Notes: generated by a model not told the origin, from the sequence alone. 64,000 nt of DNA from Verrucomicrobia bacterium S94 (GCA_004299845.1 CP036201.1:4030001-4094000); one strand, 5' to 3'; positions 44,062 through 53,366 are shown, numbered from the stretch's first letter. Made by a program: numbers and translations.

Positions 44062-45779
44062 ATATCGATTTCTCTAACCTGACCAAGGAGCAGAAGCAGT
44101 ATCTTTTTCTGGGTGTGCTCGGAGTCGCCGCAGTGGGGTATGGTCTGTTTTTCGGCATATCCAAAGTGGGTGGTTCACTCTCCGACGCAAAATCAGAACT
44201 TGAAGCGCTGAACACGAAGATTGACAGAGCGGAGCGGGAACTGGGGCACCGCCCCAAAGCGCTTCGTGATTTTGATCAGACCATTACGGTATTGGAAAGC
44301 CATTTGGAAAATCTGCCGCCGGAAGAAAACTATTATTCCTGGGCAACAGAAATTATTTATTCCAGAGGGCGGAGTGCCGGGCTGCTGATTGAATCGGTTG
44401 ATGAGGTCGGTATGGACTCCTCAGCCGTCGAAAAGATGAAAGATCCGGTTTATTTTGAGACCTATTCCCTGCGTATCGTCGCGCAAGGGAGCTATACCGC
44501 AACTAAAGCTTTCATCAGTGACATTGAAAAGAATCATCCACTGGTGCGCTTCACCGGTATTGATATCAGTCGGGGCAGAGATCCGGAAAAGCATGCTGTT
44601 CAGCTGTCTGTCCAATGGCCTCACAGGCTGCAGCGTATAGCTGCTCTCTGGAAAGATCGACGTCGGGAGTCGACTCCGGCGGTGAATGTTGCTCAGGCAC
44701 CCAGGCCTGAGCCGACTCCGGACTCTCCGGCTAAAACTGTTGAGCAAACGGAAGCGAAAGCAGAACGTGCGGTGGCTGCCAATCCTGAGCCGGATTATAC
44801 TCCGCCTGCACCGGCTGTTGCTCAGGCGGCACCGAAGCCTGCACCTGCACCGGTGCCTGAAAAGGTTGAACCGGAAGTGGTGAAACCGGCACCGAAGGAA
44901 GTTGCTGCACCGGCTGTTGCTCAGGCGGCACCGAAGCCTGCACCTGTACCGGCGCCTGAAAAGGTTGAACCGGAAGTGGTGAAACCGGCACCGAAGGAAG
45001 TTGCTGCACCGGCTGTTGTTCGGGCGGCACCGAAGCCTGCACCTGCACCGGCGCCTGAAAAGGTTGAACCGGAAGTGGTGAAACCGGCACCGAAGGAAGT
45101 TGCTGCACCGGCTGTTGCTCGGGCGGCACCGAAGCCTGCACCTGTACCGGCGCCTGAAAAGGTTGAACCGGAAGTGGTGAAACCGGCACCGAAGGAAGTT
45201 GCTGCACCGGCTGTTGCTCAGGCGGCACCGAAGCCTGCACCTGCACCGGCGCCTGAAAAGGTTGAACCGGAAGTGGTGAAACCGGCACCGAAGGAAGTTG
45301 CTGCACCGGTCTCATTACCTGAAGCGGAAAAGGATGAAAAGGATATGGCTGATCTCCTGGCTTCAATAGACCGGACGGAATCCAGTGAGGCAGGGGAGCA
45401 GTCAAAAGAGAAAGCTGCAGTTGATGATCAGATGGGTTCTTTGCTGGCCTCGTTGGCTTCGCATGGTGCCGCGGATTCTGAAGAGGTTCCGGTTGCGGTT
45501 GATCCTGTTTCCGTTTCCAGCGCTCAGGATTTACAGAATTATGTCAACGAGCTTGCAGTTCAGCCGGAAACGGTCGAGGGCGAAGAAGATGCTCAGCAGG
45601 AGAATGTCGTTACTGAGCTGCCGGAGGCTGATGATGCCGATTTGCCCGTTGTTTATGTGTCCAGTGGCAAAAGTGCGAAGATTCTGGAAGATCTTTTAAT
45701 GAAGGATAAGCCCAAAGCCAGTAAAACGCTGGGCTCATTCCTTGATGGCATTGTGGGGGATATCAATGAAAGTCGTTAA
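44058..45779 (+). CDS. pilO: PilO-like pilus assembly protein with large Pro/Ala/Lys repeat extension
   Basis: A 573-residue protein. The first 195 residues are PilO-like: a membrane segment (YLFLGVLGVAAVGYGLFFGI), a coiled coil (LEALNTKIDRAEREL) and a ferredoxin-like domain with WATEIIYSRGRSAGLLIESVDE. From about residue 215 to 420 it continues as a disordered Pro/Ala/Glu/Lys region including five tandem 33-residue repeats. An acidic tail follows. Typical PilO is about 200 residues, so roughly two thirds is extra. It may span the periplasm like TonB. It overlaps the next gene by 14 nt. Confidence 0.8.
   Translation: MNIDFSNLTKEQKQYLFLGVLGVAAVGYGLFFGISKVGGSLSDAKSELEALNTKIDRAERELGHRPKALRDFDQTITVLESHLENLPPEENYYSWATEIIYSRGRSAGLLIESVDEVGMDSSAVEKMKDPVYFETYSLRIVAQGSYTATKAFISDIEKNHPLVRFTGIDISRGRDPEKHAVQLSVQWPHRLQRIAALWKDRRRESTPAVNVAQAPRPEPTPDSPAKTVEQTEAKAERAVAANPEPDYTPPAPAVAQAAPKPAPAPVPEKVEPEVVKPAPKEVAAPAVAQAAPKPAPVPAPEKVEPEVVKPAPKEVAAPAVVRAAPKPAPAPAPEKVEPEVVKPAPKEVAAPAVARAAPKPAPVPAPEKVEPEVVKPAPKEVAAPAVAQAAPKPAPAPAPEKVEPEVVKPAPKEVAAPVSLPEAEKDEKDMADLLASIDRTESSEAGEQSKEKAAVDDQMGSLLASLASHGAADSEEVPVAVDPVSVSSAQDLQNYVNELAVQPETVEGEEDAQQENVVTELPEADDADLPVVYVSSGKSAKILEDLLMKDKPKASKTLGSFLDGIVGDINESR
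44813..45307 (+). repeat. Five tandem 99-bp repeats within pilO
   Basis: Units start at 44813, 44912, 45011, 45110 and 45209 and encode 33 residues each (VAQAAPKPAPAPVPEKV then EPEVVKPAPKEVAAPA, with small changes). Units are nearly identical at the DNA level, which suggests recent expansion by slippage or unequal recombination. The reverse strand is also open across them, giving a spurious frame. Confidence 0.95.
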
Positions 45780-46221
45780 TGAATTCAGGCCATGGAAGCT
45801 TTTCGGCCGCAGATTTATTCCAATAACCGGAATAATAATGATGGGGGTTTCCATCGGAGTTACACAAACCAAAGCAATCAGTGGCACGAATGATGCTCCT
45901 GTCTCGCTGTCTGCATCTGAGCGGGATCCGTTCTGGCCGGTTGGTTATGTGCCGGAACGATTGGTCAAGGCAACAGAAAAACAGAAGGCACCGGTGAAAA
46001 AGGTGCCGACAGGGAAAAAGGATTGGAGCGGGGCAATGAAGAAAGTTGCCATAAACGGAGTGAGCAGCAGGAACGATCAGTACTTTGCCATTGTTAATGG
46101 CGAGCTCAAACGTACTGGGGATACGTTCAGTGTTGAGCATGACGGAACCACCTATACCTGGGCTGTTGCAAGTATCAGGCCGCCGGGTTCGGTTCGACTA
46201 CGCAGAGTATCAGCACTGTAA
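45766..46221 (+). CDS. PilP/GspC-like pilus assembly protein
   Basis: ATG at 45766 lies inside the end of pilO and gives 151 residues. A hydrophobic N-terminal segment (FIPITGIIMMGVSIGVTQ) is followed by SASERDPFWPVGYVP, a Lys/Pro linker and a C-terminal beta domain (KKVAINGVSSRNDQYFAIVNGEL, GTTYTWAVASIRPPGSVRLRRV). The position between pilO and the secretin is that of pilP, and the C-terminal domain is like those that dock on the secretin. It has no lipobox, unlike proteobacterial PilP. Confidence 0.72.
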   Translation: MKVVNEFRPWKLFGRRFIPITGIIMMGVSIGVTQTKAISGTNDAPVSLSASERDPFWPVGYVPERLVKATEKQKAPVKKVPTGKKDWSGAMKKVAINGVSSRNDQYFAIVNGELKRTGDTFSVEHDGTTYTWAVASIRPPGSVRLRRVSAL

Positions 46222-46244
46222 TTTAAAACAGGAAGGTGAAGAAC

Positions 46245-47972
46245 ATGAAAAACTATAAAGCAATGGGTATGGGGAGTGTGTTGGCGGCTGCCGTGATGGC
46301 CGGTTCCTTTTCCTACGCACAGCAACAGGAAAAAGTGGCCGACGAAGATCTGCTGAATATGCTTGAAACAGTAAATACAGCGGAAATGCAGAAGGTCGCC
46401 GAAGTAGATATTGTCGAAGAGGGTCCCGATGTCGATCTCATGGAGGTTCAGGCGGGTGAAACGAATGAGGTCATGGATGCCATGAGCGTCGGCGAAATTA
46501 TGGATGCAGACGCGTCGAGCGAAGGTGAACTGATTTCGGTACGTCTTAATAAAGTGGGTCTTGAAGAAGCCATTAATCTTTTTGCCCAGCTGTCGGGAGC
46601 AAATATTATTGTTCCTGAGCTTACCGAGGCTGCACAGATTTCCGTTAACCTGAAAGATGTAGAATGGCGTCCGGCACTGCAGTCGATTCTCGATACCTAT
46701 AATTATGAACTCTATCAGCGGGTATCGGGTTCCAATGTCTACAGCGTGCGTCGTCGGCCTGCAGGCTCGCCGGAACCTCAGGTGGTTGAAACGTTTCAGC
46801 TGGAATATGCAACCGTTCCGAATGCCGCCAAACTGATTCGTGAACTGTTGCCGAAGGAAGCAAAGATCTCTGAATTTGCCTCGCGCAACATGATGGTGAT
46901 CAAATCCACGGAATCCAGCCTGAGCGAAGTCCGCGCGGTACTTGAAGCCATCGATAAAGTGCGCCAGCAGGTGTACATCGAATCCAAATTCATGGAGCTG
47001 ACTGACGATGCGCAGAAGGATCTGGGGATTAACTGGACCTCTCTGGAATCCTATGGGGCCGGCATTGACGTGGGGTCGGCGGCCTATGGCTATGAGAATG
47101 CAAACGGAACCTCATCGGAAAATCTGTGGAATGATATTACCGGTGGTTCGGCCAGTTTTGCCGGGGACGGCGAATACACGATTCTGACCAGTGTTCTGGA
47201 TGCTGATCAGTTTGCGATGACGCTCAGTGCCTTGGAACAGAATAAAGGAGTGAATATTGTATCCAACCCGAAAATTATCGTGGCCAATGAAGAGCTGGCG
47301 AATATTTCCATTGTCCGGAAAGAACCGAACCTGAAACAGGAACGGGAGCAGCAGCTTAATGATCAGCCGGCTACGACGATTTATACGCTGGATGAAGATA
47401 TGCCGTTTTTTGAATACGGAATTAAGCTGGATGTAACTCCTTCGGTTAATACAAGCAGCAATATCACGGTACAGATCCAGCCGTCACTTACCCGTAAATA
47501 TGCGGATAAAGAGGCGGGCGATAACACCTATCCGATCATTGATGAAAAGACGATTGATACGGTCTTTAATCTTGCCAGTGGACAGACGGCCGCCATTGGC
47601 GGTCTGACGGAAATAACCGAAAGCGAAGAGGAGCACAAGGTGCCGGTGCTGGGAAGCATTCCGGTGCTGGGACGCCTTTTCTCCTGGAAGCAGACCGTTA
47701 CCGGCCAGGATGAAACAGTTATCTTTGTTACGGTCGGTCTGGCTAATACCGAACAGCTTCAGGATGGCATTGATATGCCGGGCGACGCTGAACTGGCTCG
47801 TCGTCAGCTTATTCTGGATGAAAAGAGCCGTAAGCTGCGGGATCATGAGCGCGAATACTTTGAAATCCAGGAGCAGGAAAAGCTGAATGATATGATGAAG
47901 GTTATGGATGCTCAGGAAGCGAAGCGTATTGAACGTCGTATGAAGAAACTGCAAAAGAATGCGGCAAAGTAA
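46245..47972 (+). CDS. pilQ: Type IV pilus / type II secretin (PilQ/GspD)
   Basis: ATG at 46245 with AGGAAGGTGAAG is preferred over the GTG at 46236; it gives 575 residues with a signal peptide (to FSYAQQQ). N-terminal STN/N0 domain (ISVRLNKVGLEEAINLFAQLSGANIIV) and N1 (VVETFQLEYATVPNAAKLIRELL) precede the secretin core (KGVNIVSNPKIIVANEE; ASGQTAAIGGLTE; VPVLGSIPVLGRLF; VIFVTVGLANTEQ). A charged C-terminal helix follows. It forms the outer-membrane ring through which the pilus passes. Last gene of the pilM operon. Confidence 0.92.
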   Translation: MKNYKAMGMGSVLAAAVMAGSFSYAQQQEKVADEDLLNMLETVNTAEMQKVAEVDIVEEGPDVDLMEVQAGETNEVMDAMSVGEIMDADASSEGELISVRLNKVGLEEAINLFAQLSGANIIVPELTEAAQISVNLKDVEWRPALQSILDTYNYELYQRVSGSNVYSVRRRPAGSPEPQVVETFQLEYATVPNAAKLIRELLPKEAKISEFASRNMMVIKSTESSLSEVRAVLEAIDKVRQQVYIESKFMELTDDAQKDLGINWTSLESYGAGIDVGSAAYGYENANGTSSENLWNDITGGSASFAGDGEYTILTSVLDADQFAMTLSALEQNKGVNIVSNPKIIVANEELANISIVRKEPNLKQEREQQLNDQPATTIYTLDEDMPFFEYGIKLDVTPSVNTSSNITVQIQPSLTRKYADKEAGDNTYPIIDEKTIDTVFNLASGQTAAIGGLTEITESEEEHKVPVLGSIPVLGRLFSWKQTVTGQDETVIFVTVGLANTEQLQDGIDMPGDAELARRQLILDEKSRKLRDHEREYFEIQEQEKLNDMMKVMDAQEAKRIERRMKKLQKNAAK

Positions 47973-48243
47973 GGCGTAAAGCCGGACTGATATGCTATTG
48001 CCGGTGGAGGTGAAACAACCGGAAATGCAGTAGACAGTTTGCGGAGATCGCGGAAAAATCTCCCTAACATCCAGTCATCGGGAAAAGGATTCCTCCCGCC
48101 TTTCCCGATGGCTGGAAACTTATAAGAGCCCCCTGTTTTGTCCGGGGCTTTTCAGATTGTTGAACCCCGCCGGAAAGGCGGGGTTAATCTTTTTTCGGAC
48201 TTTGGGAAATGGATTCGATGAATTGTCCGGATCTGAACATATT
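47973..48243. other. Gap after pilQ with serial hairpins
   Basis: The 3' side of pilQ carries a large hairpin (CCAGTCATCGGGAAA ... TTTCCCGATGGCTGG, 48072-48116) without a T run. Two better terminator-like stems follow and are listed separately. There is no open frame that I can support. Confidence 0.5.
48123..48192 (+). terminator. Two tandem terminators closing the pil operon
   Basis: AGCCCC / GGGGCTTTT (about 48126-48151) and AACCCCGCC / GGCGGGGTTAATCTTTTTT (about 48163-48197). Both have GC stems followed by T-rich sequence. Confidence 0.8.
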
Positions 48244-48395
48244 ATACCATTTACTAAAACATTCCGGTCTTAACGACAGCGTTATTCCGCGCAGAGGCGC
48301 AGCGTGCGCGGAGCCGTTTATGACTGAATTTCTCTGCGTCCTCGGCGCCTCTGCGCGGAATCAAATTTATACCGGATAGTTTTAACGTTTGGTAT
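48244..48395 (+). repeat. MITE-like palindromic repeat, copy 2
   Basis: 152 bp with the same ends as copy 1 (ATACCA ... TGGTAT). Internal arms TTCCGCGCAGAGGCGC (48285-48300) and GCGCCTCTGCGCGGAA (48345-48360) are perfect inverted repeats, so the whole element can fold into one long hairpin. Confidence 0.85.
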
Positions 48396-48554
48396 TAGGT
48401 TGAGAGTTGCGCTACTCCTGCTTATCAGACTCGGACCGGGAGGCGGGAGTCTGTTTTGTTTCTGCAATAGAGCTGTTCAATCTCATAAAGGTTGATGTGG
48501 CGATTTGTTCCGCGATGGGTTTGTCAGCTCGCGCTTCAATAGGTTGCGTTCGTA

Positions 48555-48586
48555 ATAAAGCTCCGGCGTGATCGCCGGAGCTTTAT
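48555..48586 (-). terminator. Hairpin terminator between pil locus and coiled-coil gene
   Basis: AAAGCTCCGGCG-TGAT-CGCCGGAGCTTT is a perfect stem-loop with flanking A/T on both sides. It could stop transcription of the minus-strand coiled-coil gene, 55 bp away. Confidence 0.7.
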
Positions 48587-48639
48587 AGCAGTGTGAGACA
48601 TTCCGGATATTGGAACACCTTTGGCGTATTGATTTTAAC

Positions 48640-49212
48640 TTATAGACCGTAGGCGGAGAGATCAATACCCAGAGCGGCCGGGTCGAGGCCGTACCCTTTG
48701 AGTTTTTCGAGGTAGACACCGGCCTTTTCTTTCAGTCCGCTGAACTGATTGGAATATTCCGACAGCTGGGTTTTGAGTTCTTTACTTTTAGTTGAGAATT
48801 TCTCATACCATTTAAGGTCTTTCACCTGCTGGGAATATGCTGTAACTTTGCTCTGGGTATCGGCGAATACGGAAGAATACTGTCCGAGATACGCGGTGAG
48901 TTTGGCAGGATCCATGGTCGCCACTTTGGCCTGAATATCTTTGAGCGGTTTCTGCAGATCGGCGAGCACCTCTTCTTTGGAGACGCTCAGTTTGGCGGCC
49001 TGTTCTTTGATTTTTTCAACGGCTTTGGTCGACAGGGTTTCGGCCTGTTTCGTCACTTCATCGGCTTTGGCAGATGCGGCAGCAGCGGCTTCATTCGCCT
49101 TTTTTTCAATGCCGGAAGTATCCACGGAATAGCTGCCGTCTTCTCCTTTTTTCAGAAAGCCGCTGCTGCAGATAAATGCGGCGGCCATTAAAACGATCCC
49201 TAAGTTTTTCAT
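48640..49212 (-). CDS. Secreted coiled-coil protein of unknown function
   Basis: ATG at 49212 follows GGGAGTATC and gives 190 residues. The N-terminus is a signal sequence (KNLGIVLMAAAFICSSGF). The centre is a long amphipathic helix rich in Ala, Lys and Glu (KKANEAAAAASAKADEVTKQAE; VEKIKEQAAKLS) and the C-terminus contains further helices. It resembles apolipoprotein- or LEA-like helical periplasmic proteins. It starts 60 bp after the MFS gene stop on the same strand. Confidence 0.7.
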   Translation of the reverse strand: MKNLGIVLMAAAFICSSGFLKKGEDGSYSVDTSGIEKKANEAAAAASAKADEVTKQAETLSTKAVEKIKEQAAKLSVSKEEVLADLQKPLKDIQAKVATMDPAKLTAYLGQYSSVFADTQSKVTAYSQQVKDLKWYEKFSTKSKELKTQLSEYSNQFSGLKEKAGVYLEKLKGYGLDPAALGIDLSAYGL

Positions 49213-49271
49213 GATACTCCCTTTCATGGTTGATAATAATTGGAAAAAGCATAGCGGGTTCGCGGGATACG

Positions 49272-50575
49272 TCACCCTTTCTTTTGCGGATTTTTTGCCT
49301 GGATCGCAATGCTGAGCAGGGCCAGCGTTGCCGCAAAACAGGCCAGATTGGCCGGAGCATAATGGCTGCTAAGCCGGAGAACGCCGCCATAAACGGCAGG
49401 GCCCAGAGCGCTGGCGATTACCATAAAGGTCATGCAGAGTCCGCTGATGGCGCCGAGGTGCTCGCGGCCGAAGTAGCGCGGCCAGGTGACACTCATCAGG
49501 ATACCGAACAGGCCGTTGGCGATGCCTCCGCCGAGAATGAGGCAGGCGATGGGCCAGCCGGGGGTGAGCAGAAAAAAGCCGAACAGGTTAATGCCCATGG
49601 CGGCGAGCATGATCATAAGCAGCCAGCGCAGTTCAATGCGGTCGCTCAGCCAGCCGCCGAACAGGGTGACGGCAATGGAAATGCACGCGATCGGCGGAAA
49701 GATGGCAAAGCCCTTTGATCCGTCCATTCCGGCCAGAGAAAAGATGGATTCAACGTGGAATGTATTGGCGGTGATGACCAGTGCCTGCAGCGACAGGGTC
49801 AGGGTGAAGGCCCAGAAGGACAGGGTGCGCCGGGCTTCGGGGAGTGTGAACTGGCGGCGGGGGATTCGCTCTGTTCTCCGGACGTTTGTTTTTGACCATC
49901 GGGAATCAGGCCGAGCGGTTCGGGGGAATCCCGGAAGAAAGTGAGCAGCAGCGGTGAAAAGAAAAGCATCAGCAGCAGTCCGAGCAGCAGCCAGGTGGCG
50001 GCCCAGCCGCGTTCGTTAATCATACCGCTGAAGATGGTGGGGGCATACGAGAAGCTGAAGGCTACTGCCGCGCCGCTGATGCCGCTGGCGAGTCCGCGGT
50101 GATGATCGAACCATTTCATAACCATATTTCGGGATGACATCGTCAGGACACCCTGGCCGCTGAGCCGCAGCGCAAAGAACAGCAGTGAAAGCAGAGCCAC
50201 CAGACCGGTCTGGCCGGGCAGGAGCGGTTCCGCAATCCGGGCCAGCCGTGCGGTCTGACTAAGGGCGAGCAGGACGAGGCCGAGGATCATGCAGGAACCG
50301 AAGCCCATCCAGCGCGCGCCGATACGGTCGAACAGTTTTCCGGACGGAGTGATGAGAAATGAGCTGGCAAAGGTTCCGATGCCGTAGGCGATGGTCAGTT
50401 GAAAACGACCGATTCCCAGATCATGAATTAAAGGTTCGATGAAGGCCGACACGCCGGTGGTCTGTCCGGGAACACTGAGGATGATGCCGATGATACCCCA
50501 GAAAAGAATGGCCCAGCCATAGAAAAACGGGCAGCGCGCGGGGTTGAAGGGAATTTGGTCAAACGTTTTTTTCAT
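49272..50575 (-). CDS. Major facilitator superfamily transporter (OFA-like), frameshifted
   Basis: The frame from ATG 50575 breaks at 49859-49863 (run of five G on the plus strand). Adding one base continues SESPRRQFTLPEARRTLSFWAF into the second frame, giving about 434 residues with 12 hydrophobic segments. FFYGWAILFWGIIGIILSVPGQTTGVS in helix 1 and GKLFDRIGARWMG in loop 2-3 are MFS signatures close to the oxalate/formate antiporter group. GGWLSDRIELRW is the matching loop 8-9. The substrate is unknown, probably an organic acid or sugar acid. Confidence 0.85.
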
Positions 50576-50901
50576 GGGGGGGAAGGATAGGCGCCTGCCG
50601 GAGGAAAGGAAACCTTCCATTGGCTGGAAAAATTGCGGGACGGAACGTGTGTGTGGTTGATGAGTCAGCGTGACTGAAACGGTCTGCAATTTTGGGCTGA
50701 ACGGGGTTGACCCGGCATTGCGATCCTGTATAAATGCCGCCTGTTTTCCCGTAAAACGGAATCCTGACCGAAGGATCTTCGCCGAAAGAACAAATACCGC
50801 ACGGTGCGGGGCGAGCGCCCGGATTCTAAAACTCCGAAGGGCGGCCGGAAAAACCGGCTTAATTTGCAGGGATGCATCGGGAGACGAAAGGAAGATTAAG
50901 C
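50576..50901. other. Divergent intergenic region of MFS gene and rpsD
   Basis: About 325 bp. It carries the rpsD promoter (listed) and a 5' leader of about 160 nt with possible short hairpins (CGCACGGTGCG near 50800; GGCCGGAAAAACCGGC near 50843). It could be a target for S4 autoregulation, but no known leader structure is recognisable. Confidence 0.4.
50707..50734 (+). promoter_or_regulatory. Sigma-70-type promoter for rpsD
   Basis: TTGACC (50707-50712), a 16-bp spacer and TATAAA (50729-50734), about 168 bp upstream of the rpsD ATG. Confidence 0.65.
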
Positions 50902-51504
50902 ATGAAATATACAGGACCGAAAATCAAGAAAGCGCGCCGTCTCGGTATTGCGTTGTCACCGAAATCTGAACGGTATCTCGAACGCCGCCCGAATCCTCCG
51001 GGACAGCACGGCCCGAACCGTCGTCGTGGTAAACAGTCCGACTACGGACGCCAGCTGACGGAAAAACAGCGCCTGCGTTATCAGTACAATCTGAGCGAAA
51101 AGCAGTTGCGTTCGTACTACGAAAAAGCCGCCCGCAAACCGGGCAACACCGGTGAAGTGATGCTGCAGATGCTTGAATGCCGTCTGGATGCGGTGGTTCT
51201 GCGTGCCGGTATGGCTCGTTCCATCTATCAGGCTCGTCAGATGGTTTCCCATGCGCATTTCCGGGTGAACGGTAAAAAAGTGAATATTCCGTCCTACAAC
51301 CTGCGTATCGGCGACAAAGTCACCGTTCGTGAGAAGTCCAAAGATCTGGATGCTTTTGTTCTGGCGCAGCAGGTTGCCAAGACGCCCGAATATGTTACGG
51401 CCAACGATAAAGAGCTCACTGCAGAATTGAATCGTCTGCCTGCTATGGAAGAAGTTCCAGTGACCTGCGAAATCTCGCTGGTCGTGGAATTCTATGCCCG
51501 ATAG
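50902..51504 (+). CDS. rpsD: 30S ribosomal protein S4
   Basis: ATG at 50902 follows AAGGAAGATTAAGC and gives 200 residues, the usual size. YTGPKIKKARRLG and the long N-terminal S4 domain are followed by the S4 RNA-binding motif (LDAVVLRAGMARSIYQARQMVSHAHFRVNGKKVNIPSY). The N-terminal zinc cysteines found in some S4 are absent. It stands alone rather than in the alpha operon with rpsM/rpsK/rpoA. Confidence 0.96.
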   Translation: MKYTGPKIKKARRLGIALSPKSERYLERRPNPPGQHGPNRRRGKQSDYGRQLTEKQRLRYQYNLSEKQLRSYYEKAARKPGNTGEVMLQMLECRLDAVVLRAGMARSIYQARQMVSHAHFRVNGKKVNIPSYNLRIGDKVTVREKSKDLDAFVLAQQVAKTPEYVTANDKELTAELNRLPAMEEVPVTCEISLVVEFYAR

Positions 51505-51526
51505 TCAATCTCTTTCTGGGATTGGA

Positions 51527-51559
51527 AAAAGCCGCTCCTTCATCGGGGCGGTTTTTTTT
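51527..51559 (+). terminator. Terminator of rpsD
   Basis: GCCGCTCC, loop TTCATC, GGGGCGGT and a run of eight T just after the rpsD stop. Confidence 0.85.
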
Positions 51560-51669
51560 GTTTACAGTGTCTGGTCGGTTTCCGGGAGTATGCGTTGGGA
51601 ATGCCCCGATCAGGTATTGGCAGGAGAGGAGCCGCAGTTTTATCGGGTGCGCAGTGTGAGAGGCGAATT

Positions 51670-51804
51670 ATACCATTTACTACAACATTCCGGTCTTAAC
51701 GACAGTGTTATTCCCGCGCGGAGCCGTTTATGACTGAATTTCTCTGCGTCCTCGGCGCCTCTGCGCGGGATCAGATTTATACCGGATAGTTTTAACGTTT
51801 GGTA
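51670..51804 (+). repeat. MITE-like palindromic repeat, copy 3
   Basis: 135 bp with both conserved termini (ATACCA-TTTAC-TACAAC at the left, TTTTAACGTTTGGTA at the right). It lacks about 16 bp of the left internal arm relative to copy 2, so it cannot form the full inner stem. Confidence 0.82.
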
Positions 51805-51824
51805 GTAGGCGAATCGCACTGTTC

Positions 51825-52529
51825 TTATTCCGCCAGCCAGCCGCCGGTGGCCTGGATGGGGTCAAGGGTCCCGTCGCCGGAAACCCAGACGGCGAGGGCG
51901 GAGGCTGTGTTGTTGAGCCTCAGTTCGGCGGTCCAGAGATCATTGGTCCGGGACATGGCGGTCTGATTGAGACCGAGTGCCACAAAAAAGTGTTCGAGGG
52001 TACGGCCTCGGTTTTCACCGGATCGGACCTTTGTAGTCTGTCTGTCGCTGAGCGGTGCCGCCCAGGCTGTGAGCCCGCTGTGTTTCTGTGTCGGTTCAAA
52101 AGTAATCGAGAGTATTCTTCCGGTTAATTCGGCTTTAAGCATTCCGGGGTTTGGTTTTCCGGCTTTCGGGACCGGATGGCGTGTGGCCTTGCCGTTGGTC
52201 ACAAAGCAGGGGGTGTAAACCGTTCGGTCGTTCCACTGTTTGGAATAGTTGCGCTGGCGGTCGGTGAACTCCGGTCTGGAAAAGCGGTCGTTCCAGCCGA
52301 GGTAATTCCAGTAGTCGACGTGAAAGGCCACCGGAACAAAGTCGGTCCAGAGTCCTTTATGGTCGGCAAAACGGTTCAGTTTCTCTTCAGCAGGCGGGCA
52401 GCTGCAGCAGCCTTCCGAGGTATACAGTTCGATCAGGCTTACCCGGTGTTTCGGGCTCTGGAAAATGTGTTCCGCAGTGGTAGTGGTGATGACGCTTAAT
52501 AGGGGAATGATCAAAAACAACGGTTTCAT
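51825..52529 (-). CDS. DUF1223 thioredoxin-like secreted protein
   Basis: ATG at 52529 places a signal sequence (LFLIIPLLSVITTTTAEH) first; the frame itself opens further upstream. The 234-residue protein has the DUF1223 hallmark LIELYTSEGCCSCPPAE with its Cys pair, then VAFHVDYWNYLGWNDRFS and YTPCFVTNG. It is a redox-like fold whose biochemical role is unknown. Convergent with a MITE-like repeat on its 3' side. Confidence 0.85.
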   Translation of the reverse strand: MKPLFLIIPLLSVITTTTAEHIFQSPKHRVSLIELYTSEGCCSCPPAEEKLNRFADHKGLWTDFVPVAFHVDYWNYLGWNDRFSRPEFTDRQRNYSKQWNDRTVYTPCFVTNGKATRHPVPKAGKPNPGMLKAELTGRILSITFEPTQKHSGLTAWAAPLSDRQTTKVRSGENRGRTLEHFFVALGLNQTAMSRTNDLWTAELRLNNTASALAVWVSGDGTLDPIQATGGWLAE

Positions 52530-52618
52530 GCGTACTCCGGGGTTCCTGTCTTTGAACGGTCTTTCGCCGGAATGTTCAAAATGAATATGACTGTGAACCA
52601 AATGGATAAGGATGTCTT

Positions 52619-52664
52619 GAAAACAATAAAACCGCCTTTTTCAAAGCGGTTTTATTGTTTTTCA
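52619..52664. terminator. Bidirectional terminator
   Basis: AACAATAAAACCGC and GCGGTTTTATTGTT form a 14-bp stem, with A and T runs on both outer sides. It lies downstream of the YceI gene stop and upstream of DUF1223. Confidence 0.85.
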
Positions 52665-52685
52665 GAGACGGTCGGTCAGAGGACG

Positions 52686-53249
52686 TTACCGGGTGGCTTC
52701 CATGGAAAGGCTGATTTTCACATCGTCGCCGATAACCGCCGCCGGTGAATTGGTGATGCCGAGATCACGGCGGTTGAGGACGGTTTCGGACTCGATGCCC
52801 ATGCGCTTGTTTCCGTGCGGATCATCCACCGGTCCGTTAACGGTTACCGGCAGCACAACGGTGTGGTCTTGGCCGAGGATGTTGAGGATGCCGGTCACTT
52901 CATAGTTTGAGGCGTCCTGTTTTTTTACGGTTGTACTTTTGAAGGTGATGGTCGGGTATTTTTCCACGTTGAAAAAATCCTCTGCCCGCAGATGATTGTC
53001 CCGTTTTTCGTTGTTGGTATCGATACTGGCCGCCTGAATCGTTCCTTCAATCGCCTTGAGCGTATTGGATTCCAGATCAAAATCCACGGTGCCTTCGAAC
53101 GTATTGAAGGTGCCCTTAGTATTGCTTACCATCATATGTTTGACCGAAAATCCGATTTCAGCGTGGCCTGTATCCAGGGAAAATATTTCTGCATGCGTAC
53201 TCAGCGCGAGAGTTGCTGCTGCGGCCGTCAGAATCAGATATGTTTTCAT
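52686..53249 (-). CDS. YceI-family periplasmic lipocalin-like protein
   Basis: A 187-residue protein with RBS AAGGAGAAAACC and a signal peptide (to STHAE). YceI motifs are intact: FSLDTGHAEIGFSVKHMMVSNTKG at the start, AASIDTNNEKRDNHLRAEDFFNVEKYPTITF, and a C-terminal LNRRDLGI. The fold binds polyisoprenoid or other lipids and is induced by base or oxidative stress in E. coli. The ligand here is unknown. Confidence 0.92.
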   Translation of the reverse strand: MKTYLILTAAAATLALSTHAEIFSLDTGHAEIGFSVKHMMVSNTKGTFNTFEGTVDFDLESNTLKAIEGTIQAASIDTNNEKRDNHLRAEDFFNVEKYPTITFKSTTVKKQDASNYEVTGILNILGQDHTVVLPVTVNGPVDDPHGNKRMGIESETVLNRRDLGITNSPAAVIGDDVKISLSMEATR

Positions 53250-53366
53250 GGTTTTCTCCTTAAGGTTAAGTTCTTAGAATCTATTACACTGGTTTATACG
53301 ACCATCATTTCTGCATTCCGTTAGATTTTAGTGTGCATAGTTTTGAGAGACGGTGGCACGAATGAC

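Noticed and set aside
44813-45307. Regular repeats that could suggest a CRISPR array
   Set aside because: The units are contiguous, 99 bp, in frame and coding; there are no spacers and no cas genes.
44731-45405. Long open frame on the minus strand across pilO (Gln/Val/Pro-rich)
   Set aside because: It is the mirror of the 99-bp repeats; a repeat whose length is a multiple of three stays open in other frames. No start signal or family match.
48483-48719. 78-codon minus-strand frame before the coiled-coil gene
   Set aside because: It overlaps the 3' end of the coiled-coil gene and a terminator hairpin, with no ribosome binding site or similarity.
50735-50901. Riboswitch or S4-binding leader upstream of rpsD
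   Set aside because: Short hairpins exist, but none matches a described S4 leader or riboswitch class.
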